Part shown: one piece after another, positions 57,901 to 64,000 of the stretch
Layout of the letters: the number at the start of each line of letters is the position of its first letter
How positions within the stretch are numbered: the stretch's first letter is position 1
Assembly (NCBI RefSeq): GCF_947172395.1
Contig: NC_069087.1
Span: forward strand, 434,001 to 498,000
Reading direction: 5' to 3'
DNA: 64,000 bases
From: Bicyclus anynana
Lineage: Eukaryota; Arthropoda; Insecta; Lepidoptera; Nymphalidae
Notes under the pieces: model-generated
What the model saw: only the letters and a program-made list of their open reading frames with translations
Database searches by the model: none
Told to the model about the DNA's origin: nothing
Program-made: the position numbers and the translations under genes

Positions 57901-60900
57901 TAGTTGTAATCGTGTTAGTCGGTTAAAGAGCTCCGTAAAAATACCTTTCTGTGTAATTGAATGGTGTAAAAAACGGGAAAAACTTCTAGTTTAGTATAAG
58001 ATATATACCAAATTTAAGCTCGTTTTCCTCAGAAAATGACAGACAATTTTGTTCTTGACTATGAGTGCGATACAGGTCCTTCTATAATTGGTCTGAGCTT
58101 CCAGTCGATATCACTAACATCTCACTTTAATCATTATGTTTAAACATTATAACCCTGAGTCTGACAACTTGCACCGGTGGTGTTAGATGGATTTAAATTC
58201 TCGCCTATAGTGGACAAAATGGGCTGATGATGATGATGATGATGATGAGTGATGAGAGAAACGTATGACTGACCCGCCTTGGTCCGCCAGTTGTCGTCCT
58301 GCAGCGCCTGCAGCAGCGAGGGCAGCACCAGCTTGACGCCGTGCGCGGACAGGCGGCTCATGATGAGCTTGGCCGTGTCGTCGGCGGCGGCGCGCACGTA
58401 CTGCGAGCTGTCGCCGAAGCACAGCAGCAGGTGCGGCAGCACGTGCACGATGTACGGCTCGAACAGCCGGCCCAGCTTGCAGCACAGCATCTCGAAGCCG
58501 AACAGCGCGCCTGCACACACACACACGCCCAACTCGAATATTGTCTATACATCATACTAATGTTGTAAATGCGATTGGGAGATTGTTTGTTGTCTATTTC
58601 CAGCCTTCTGGGAGACTGATTTTAAAGAAATTTGGCATATTTTTTTACAAATATAGCTTTCATCTTCATCTGACATAACTATGGCTTTACTAACTTTGAT
58701 TACTGTCTTACTGTCCGTCTGTCAGTTTACAATTATCGTTCTCTCATTTGGGAAGGAAATGTTTTTTTGGTTATAAATGTTGTCTTACCTTCTCTATATT
58801 TGTAATTCTTCTTCTCTTGTATGGCCTCCGTGAGCTTCCCCATCACATCCAGCTGCTTCAGCGACAGGATCCCGAGCCCCTTGATTATACCGGCTATACC
58901 GTACGCGGCGCCCTGAAATAAAATATCATTTGCCATCAATTACAAATCCCAACTACTCACTAAAATACTCGGCAAAAACATGAAATCCATTAATATGCAT
59001 TAAAGATACAACATCTGTGCCCAAGATCGGCGAGAAAAGTACTGTAAGAAAAAAAAAAACTTCTATCTGAGTTTGTTGTGGAATCTTTCTTTTCAAGGTG
59101 TGTTTGGAATTCTCGCAATTTTCTCGGAGTTTTAAAAGATTTCGACTTTACCTATTATCATCACAACATAATCTGACGGCGTTGTCAGTGTTTAGAGCTC
59201 ACCTTTCTGTCGCCGTACTTTTCAGCGGTGAGCAGCTGCTTGAGGAGCTTGTTGACGATGGTGGGGATTTCTTTTTCCAGAGCTGGAGACGTCACTAGAT
59301 GTGGCAGACAGTTGCTCACTGCTTCTTGCACCTGACGAACAATGACCATATTATCATGACTTAGCATAAAGATGAACAAACACTTGGTCCGGATGAGTCA
59401 CATGTTGCTCGTAGGCGCACCTGCTGGCTGGGCGTGGAGAGCGCGGCGATGAGGCGCAGCGCGATGGGGCGCACGCGCGCGTCGTCGGGCGCCAGGTGGC
59501 GCGCCAGCGAGCCCACCAGCAGCACCACGCACTGGCGCACGGCGTCGTAGCCGCCCGACTTGGGCGCCGTGTCCAGGAACTGCTCGAACACGGGCAGCTG
59601 GCTGCTCAGCGTCTCCTGGCCGTGCAGCTCCACCAGCGCCATGGCGGCGGCCAGCATGGCGTCGCGCACGGGGTCGGCGCGGTCGGCCAGCGCGCGCTGC
59701 ACGAAGAAGGCCATGGCGCGCGGCACGGCGGCGGCGCTGAGGCGCGGCGCCAGCGCCAGCAGCGCGCGCGCCACGCCGCGCCGCGCGCCCCACGCGTCCA
59801 CCGCCGCCGCCTGCTCGTGCCCGAACTGGTCCAGCACCGCCGGGATCATCTGGAGCGACGCCGTACCAACGGTTACTGTATCTGCCCGAAGGGATCGGTT
59901 GGGCGAATATGTGTTAACAAGTATTATTTTGGCTGAGATACTACGAGTTATGAAGCTGCATAGCGGGACCATATCGAGTGTCAGAGACCAGATAGTGCAG
60001 GACTTGCAGGTATGAACACGGCGTCGAATATAGAAAAGGGATAAAAAGTGTATGGGGCTGTGATGGGACGTAAAAGTTATTTAAACACCAGTAGGTCTAG
60101 CATGCGTCCCACGGCACACTTTGTGAAGACAAAATTACATATTGTCGACCAATACCCAAACTTGTCCCTTCCTGCCCGAGATACCAATACATTAGGTATG
60201 CGGCTAAGTTAGTTACAGTATGCGCGTGCGTACGGGCAGTTTGTCGGTGTAGATGTCGTGCAGGCGCTGCAGCACCAGCTCGGCGGCGGCGGGCGGGTCG
60301 TGCGCGCGCGCCAGTAGCGCTGCCAGTGCGGCGGCGGCGGCGCGCTGCAGCTCGTCGGCGGGGTGCTGCACCTGCTGCAGCAGCAGCTCGCGGATCTCGT
60401 CCGCGTCGCTGCACAGCCACTCTTCCGCGCGCGGCAGCTGCGCCCACACCTCCGCCGCTAGCTTCCTGCCCGACATTCGCTACCGTTAGCTCTTACATTA
60501 GACTTGCAGACGTCTGCGAGGCTGTTCGTTTGAAATTTCGTTTTGTGAAAAGGTAACTAACGGATGGACTTTCGCATTCATAATTAGCACACATGTATTA
60601 CAGGCTTAGACCAATTATAGAAGGACCTGTATCGCACTCATAGTCACGAACAAAATTGTCTGTCATTTTCTGAGGAAAACGAGCTTAGATTTGGTATATA
60701 TCTTATACTAAATTATAAGTTTTCGCCCATTTTTTACACTATTCAATTAAACAGAAAGGTATGTTGACGGAGCTCTTTAACCGACGAACACGATTACAAC
60801 TATAAAACATCGATACTATAGAGACAGTTTTTATAATCGCATTAGATCGTTGATCAAATACTTTTACTTTAAACGGAAAAGTAACATCTAGCGAGGCAAG

Positions 60901-63807
60901 TCCTATACAATAATTAGTCTGAGATTACAGGCTAACTGCAAAATTCACTGTAAATACACAATTTCAAAATAAAGAAGTGCAATGCAGCAGCGGCTCACTT
61001 GTTGTCCTCGGCCACGTCGAAGGTGGCGACGTAGAGGCGCATGGTGAGGTTGAGCGCATGCTCCGGCTCCTCGAGGAAGGGCGCCGCGCGCTCGCACACG
61101 CACTGCAGCGCGCGCAGCGCCGCGTCGCGCACCACCTGCCGCGGGGTACTCTATTACTTGATGCTGGCTTTGTATAATCAATCATTCGATGCAGTGTCGA
61201 TAGATGGCGCTGTTAGATTGAGCGGCCTCGTGCCATGATTGCAGTATTCCGCTTCGGTGCGGATCCCGTACTCTTATCTCTCAGCTGTAGTGTGTGTAGC
61301 TGTAGTAGTGAGGTGTTCGGACAGGTGCGTATGTATGTCGAACTGTAGGAACTTTTGAAGTAAAACTTTTTTACGCATGCTTGACTAGACTTGACTTTTT
61401 GGATCACTTTGTTGTCCGTCTGTCTGTCTAAACCCCTTTTCTCAAAAACGAATAGATGTGTTCAGACAGCTAGAGGCAGCGCGGAGAGTTATACCTATTA
61501 TATCTTTTTCAGTATTATGTCTTTCTCTTGTCACGCTACATGTCGTTGACGCTTATTTGGCCTATTAGTTGTACAATAAAATGTGATGCGTCACCTCGAG
61601 CGGGCTCTGCAGCCCGTCCAGCAGACACAGCACGTCGTCGGCGGCGAGCGGCGCGCGCGCGGCGCACTGCGCCGTCTCCAGCAGCGCCACCGTGCACGCG
61701 GCCGCCACGCGCCCGCCGCTGCTGCCTGCGCACGACAATGCTGCTTGACCCGCTGACTGCTGCCAGTGCTCGGCGGGTCAAGGAGCTGGCCAATGTTGGA
61801 CTAACGTGTGAAATCTAGCGTTGACCCAACCGGTTTTACAACCCAATAAGGGTTAACTTTTCATGCACAAATCTTCATTAACGCTTCTTCATAATCTTTA
61901 TAAGCGCTTCATGCGCTAACATTCATGTCTTTGGCCCCTACTATTAACACAGCCTTCTTAAAACTAGACAAGGTCGATAGATAAGGACTCAAGCTCGAGT
62001 TCTTGAGTTCAACCATACTTGTTGAACCATTTTTTCACACAATGTAGTAGATGATTGTGCAAATAAATAAAAGAAACATTCCTTCCACCATACTTATGTT
62101 TGCAGCTTTAATTGCAAGATTTATAATACCTAATAGACGATGTAGCAAGCTGATGGCTCTATAAGGGAGTAGCATTTGTATCTATCTTATTGAGACAATG
62201 ATGTCAAAATGTATCTGTAATGTCACCAGCTAGCATACTCTTCAAATAGCAATGCTACTTGGCGGCGGAAGCACAGTGCTCGCCCGGACGAGCTGTCAAA
62301 GTGCAGCCGCAGACAACTGACCGATGAGGTCGACGAGCAGGCGGAACATCTGGTCGATGGGGAAGAGCTGCGGGTGCAGCTGGTCGGGCGCGAACACGTC
62401 GCCGGTGTCGCCGCGCAGCGCCGCGTGGCGCGCCACCACCGCCAGCGCGTTCAGCACCATCGCCTCGTCGCTGCGCGCCGTGCCACTCGTGAGCCCTGGA
62501 CACACATCGAGTGCCAGTGCATTCATCACCTCGTCAGTTACTTCGTTAGCAAGTTGAAAATAAACCGTAAGCCTCCCTTGATTCAACCCACATCATTGTG
62601 AGGACTGTTGAAATGTTATTTGCACATTATAAAGAAGAAAAATGGCGAATGAACCTTGCGATGATTACTGCGCATTGCATGAGATTACTGTTCTAGACAG
62701 ATATCCGTTAGTAGATTTTATATAACATGTTGCAAATGTAAAAGATTTTTAGCAAGATCTTTAGCAATGTACAGCTGTAGTAAAACCTGAAAAGACCCAC
62801 AATTAAAATGACATGCGAATTCTTTTTGGCTTACATACTGTTTATCAGATATTTCAAAGATTTGTAAAAAAGAAAAAATATGTAAATTGATCGTAAAGAG
62901 CCCTACCGTGCTTGAGCAGCGGAAACACGTAGCAGAAGCCGGGCGCCGTGCAGGGTCCGGCGTGCTCCTTGCCGGGCGCCGTCTCCGCGTGCACCATGTT
63001 GATGGTGCGCACGGTGGCCTTGGTGAGGTCCTCCTCTTCCCAAGAGGGCTCCAGGTCGCACTGGGGCTTGTATAACCTGCGCCAAAGACAGGTTTTTTTT
63101 CACACTCAAACGCTTTAGAGTTTAGACAAATTACAGTCAGGTTCCAAACAACTATATACATAGTTACAGATTACTATCACGGTTTTTATAGGGGCTGACA
63201 GCCTTATTGGTCCCATGGTTACTTGATTCAGCTACAGACACTTAGGTCTACGGTTTATATCTCGGGATAGGCAAAAAAAAATATGATACTGGAATTTCTC
63301 TTACAAGTAAAATATTAATAGCAGCCTGGAGTTGGGAAGTTGGCGGTATTGGTACACCACCTTCAGAGGGCACGTAAACGCGTCGGTTTTACGCCGGATC
63401 TTTCACCGGTCGTGTTGGTCTGCCGTCCAATCGGACTATAAAAATGAGGGAAAAAGAGAGTGCACCTGTGCTTACCCACACTTGTGCACTATATTATTTC
63501 GTGCGTACATGGTTAATCTCACCAAAAAATAAGCTAAACAATTCAGTTAGGAGTATATTTATTTCATGGAGAGCGGCCCTGACCTGAGCGTGGTGCGGGC
63601 CACGTGTTCGGCGACGAGCGCGTGGCGCGGCAGCAGCGCGCGGCGCAGGCGCAGGTGCGCGGGCGCCACGCGCGGCGCGGCCAGCGGCGAGCGCAGCGCC
63701 AGCAGCACGGCGCGCACCACGCGGCGCGCGCTCACGCCCAGCGCCAGCGGCGAGCCGCGCGCCGTCGCCTCCAGCAGCTGCACCGCCTTCTCCACGCCGC
63801 TGTACAG
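45953..63807 (-). CDS. GCN1: GCN1, eIF2-alpha kinase activator (last 24 exons, gene partial)
   Basis: Exons, 5' to 3': 63584-63807, 62907-63076, 62322-62495, 61595-61725, 60999-61135, 60234-60465, 59421-59849, 59203-59331, 58789-58912, 58274-58510, 57423-57602, 56806-57095, 56535-56730, 55858-56372, 52689-52826, 52351-52503, 51837-52285, 51422-51601, 50899-51061, 50023-50253, 49398-49593, 48695-49188, 46602-46829, 45953-46075. They join in phase to 1840 residues, about two thirds of the roughly 2670 of human GCN1; the N-terminal part is off the right edge. It is a chain of HEAT repeats. Near-invariant blocks include YDAVRQCVVLLVGSLARHLA, GSIELLGAMAYCAPKQLSSC, VHFIDAPSLALIMPVVERAF, DRSGAAQGLSEVVAGLG, LAGLYMGRSDVALMVRQAAL and GLKQVMAIKSRAVLPYLVPV. 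GCN1 rides on stalled or collided ribosomes and activates GCN2 in amino-acid starvation; the eEF3-like and RWD-binding regions should both lie inside this part. Minus-strand AATAAA is at 45931. Introns hold a SINE, a non-LTR element and two hAT-like MITEs. Confidence 0.96.
46862..47153 (-). mobile_element. tRNA-derived SINE, copy 3 of 3, inverted, in GCN1 intron
   Basis: Reverse of 881-1193: CGTCGTTATCAACCCATATT at the left end, CACCACGCTGGCCCAATGC, AAAGTTGGAGGTTGGAGG, and CACTGGGCTATCACGGCTCA at the right end. It lies in the intron before the penultimate exon and is in the same sense as GCN1 transcription. Confidence 0.85.
47847..47965 (+). repeat. RTE-like 3' end repeat, partial
   Basis: CACCCGCGTGGTTCCCATTC, AGCCTATAGCCTTCCTCGAC and GGGCTATCTAACAATGAAAG match 27590-27797. 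It lies in a GCN1 intron. Confidence 0.6.
48290..48303 (+). promoter_or_regulatory. Near-perfect CTCF-type motif in GCN1 intron
   Basis: TCACTAGATGGCGC matches CCASYAGRKGGCRS at 13 of 14 positions (first base T). Functional binding is inferred only. Confidence 0.3.
51261..51293. repeat. Three perfect 11-bp tandem repeats
   Basis: TTATTTCCTCC is repeated three times without change inside a GCN1 intron. Confidence 0.85.
52905..55452 (+). mobile_element. 5'-truncated non-LTR retrotransposon (Jockey/CR1-like) in GCN1 intron
   Basis: Starts within the end of an endonuclease domain and ends with TGAATTTTGAATTTTGA, a short tandem 3' tail typical of CR1-like elements. It is inserted antisense to GCN1 in the 3.0 kb intron 52827-55857. 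The exact 5' edge is uncertain and no target duplication was confirmed. Confidence 0.8.
52930..55238 (+). pseudogene. Broken endonuclease/reverse transcriptase ORF of the non-LTR element
   Basis: The stretch 52930-53232 ends the endonuclease (FNEPTRITATSGTCLDNIFY, LGSDHSG). A frameshift lies between it and the RT frame 53337-54896. The RT has LPTLSKVFEKIILNQLL, QYGFTKGCSTTDA, FCDLSKAFDCVDHNILL, GVPQGSILGPFLFLVYINDL and the catalytic FADD box (VLFADDTSLIF). A TGA stop at 54894 is followed in the same frame by the C-terminal part 54957-55238 (TRHGHKLVISAYRLQ, KSFVGLGVLFYNKIPK). So there is one frameshift and one stop: an inactive but not very old copy. Confidence 0.85.
57787..58097 (-). mobile_element. 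hAT-like MITE, copy A (311 bp), in GCN1 intron
   Basis: Terminal inverted repeats are CTCAGACCAATTATTGTATA and, at the other end, the complement of CTTCTATAATTGGTCTGAG. The 8-bp sequence CTTCCAGT flanks both sides (57779-57786 and 58098-58105), a perfect target duplication. The interior has ACAATTTTGTTCTTGACTAT and TTTAAAGAGCTCCGT-like blocks shared with copy B in inverse orientation. Eight-base duplications fit the hAT (or P) superfamily. No transposase coding. Confidence 0.85.
58225..58248. repeat. (TGA)8 microsatellite
   Basis: Eight uninterrupted TGA units in a GCN1 intron, 26 bp downstream of the exon ending at 58274 when read on the minus strand. Confidence 0.85.
60605..60923 (+). mobile_element. 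hAT-like MITE, copy B (319 bp), in GCN1 intron
   Basis: Ends CTTAGACCAATTATAGAAGG and ATACAATAATTAGTCTGAG form inverted repeats. A perfect 8-bp duplication ATTACAGG lies at 60597-60604 and 60924-60931. The interior (ACAAAATTGTCTGTCATTTT, TATATCTTATACTAAATTAT, ACATCGATACTATAGAGACA) matches copy A reversed. It lies between two GCN1 exons. Confidence 0.85.
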
Positions 63808-64000
63808 CTGACACGTGGCGGACATTATTGCCTACCCTACCTACACACTTTACCAGTATTCATCAACTTATTACTTCTTTTTAATTTAAATAAATATTTA
63901 GGCAATTCAATGAGGTATAGATCTCAAAATAATTTTAAAAAAATAGTTCACAAGAAATAATAAAGCAGTGACTTTACTAACTTCCGTCAATCGTTCACGT
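63808..64000. other. Intronic sequence upstream of the first visible GCN1 exon
   Basis: AT-rich with no exon seen; the remaining 5' exons of GCN1 lie beyond the window. Confidence 0.6.

Noticed and set aside
1..64000. CRISPR arrays, operons, ribosome-binding sites or other bacterial features
   Set aside because: None seen; the window is spliced animal DNA, and its direct repeats are LTRs, SINEs and short tandem repeats.

Overview
This is a eukaryotic nuclear window, most likely from a butterfly or moth. Genes are split by GT-AG introns, coding exons are often very GC-rich against AT-rich introns, and typical lepidopteran SINE, RTE-like, MITE and BEL/Pao repeats are scattered between and inside genes. 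I assembled the exons by hand from splice signals, reading frame and protein-family similarity recalled from memory; nothing was searched or aligned by computer.

Layout, left to right. (1) 149-245, minus: first coding exon of VPS13D, the rest lying off the left edge. (2) 1987-8222, plus: complete six-exon TMEM65 gene, divergent from VPS13D. Its 3.5 kb fourth intron holds an intact, intronless, antisense ribosomal protein L10A gene (4782-5435), a probable retrogene. (3) 8223-14559: long AT-rich region with no supportable gene but several repeats and one perfect CTCF-type motif. (4) 14560-18614, minus: four-exon type II membrane protein of a poorly known family. (5) 20078-23086, plus: CNPPD1, a cyclin-fold protein, divergent from gene 4. 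(6) 26557-31009, minus: complete CARD-bearing initiator caspase Dronc. (7) 31-43 kb: repeat-rich zone with a full-length, apparently young BEL/Pao retrotransposon (33806-39646; identical 194-bp LTRs, 5-bp target duplication, uninterrupted 1741-codon gag-pol). It sits between two perfect 19-bp inverted repeats at 33067 and 43027 that may bound an older element. (8) 43682-44117, plus: selenoprotein M homologue with Cys in place of Sec. (9) 45953-63807, minus: the last 24 exons (about 1840 residues) of GCN1, whose introns hold a broken non-LTR retrotransposon, a SINE and two hAT-like MITEs with perfect 8-bp target duplications.

The genes do not form one pathway. VPS13D (lipid transfer and mitochondrial shape) and TMEM65 (inner mitochondrial membrane) share a divergent upstream region; GCN1 (amino-acid starvation sensing) and Dronc (apoptosis initiation) are stress-related but unlinked. 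Several gene starts have clusters of TGACA/TGTCA words just upstream, which may be a shared promoter feature.

I found no clearly new multi-gene system. The points most worth a second look are the nested L10A retrogene, the promoter word clusters, the hAT-like MITE family, the 19-bp inverted repeats around the BEL insertion, a 29-bp intronic hairpin, and an orphan terminal exon at 41741-41854.
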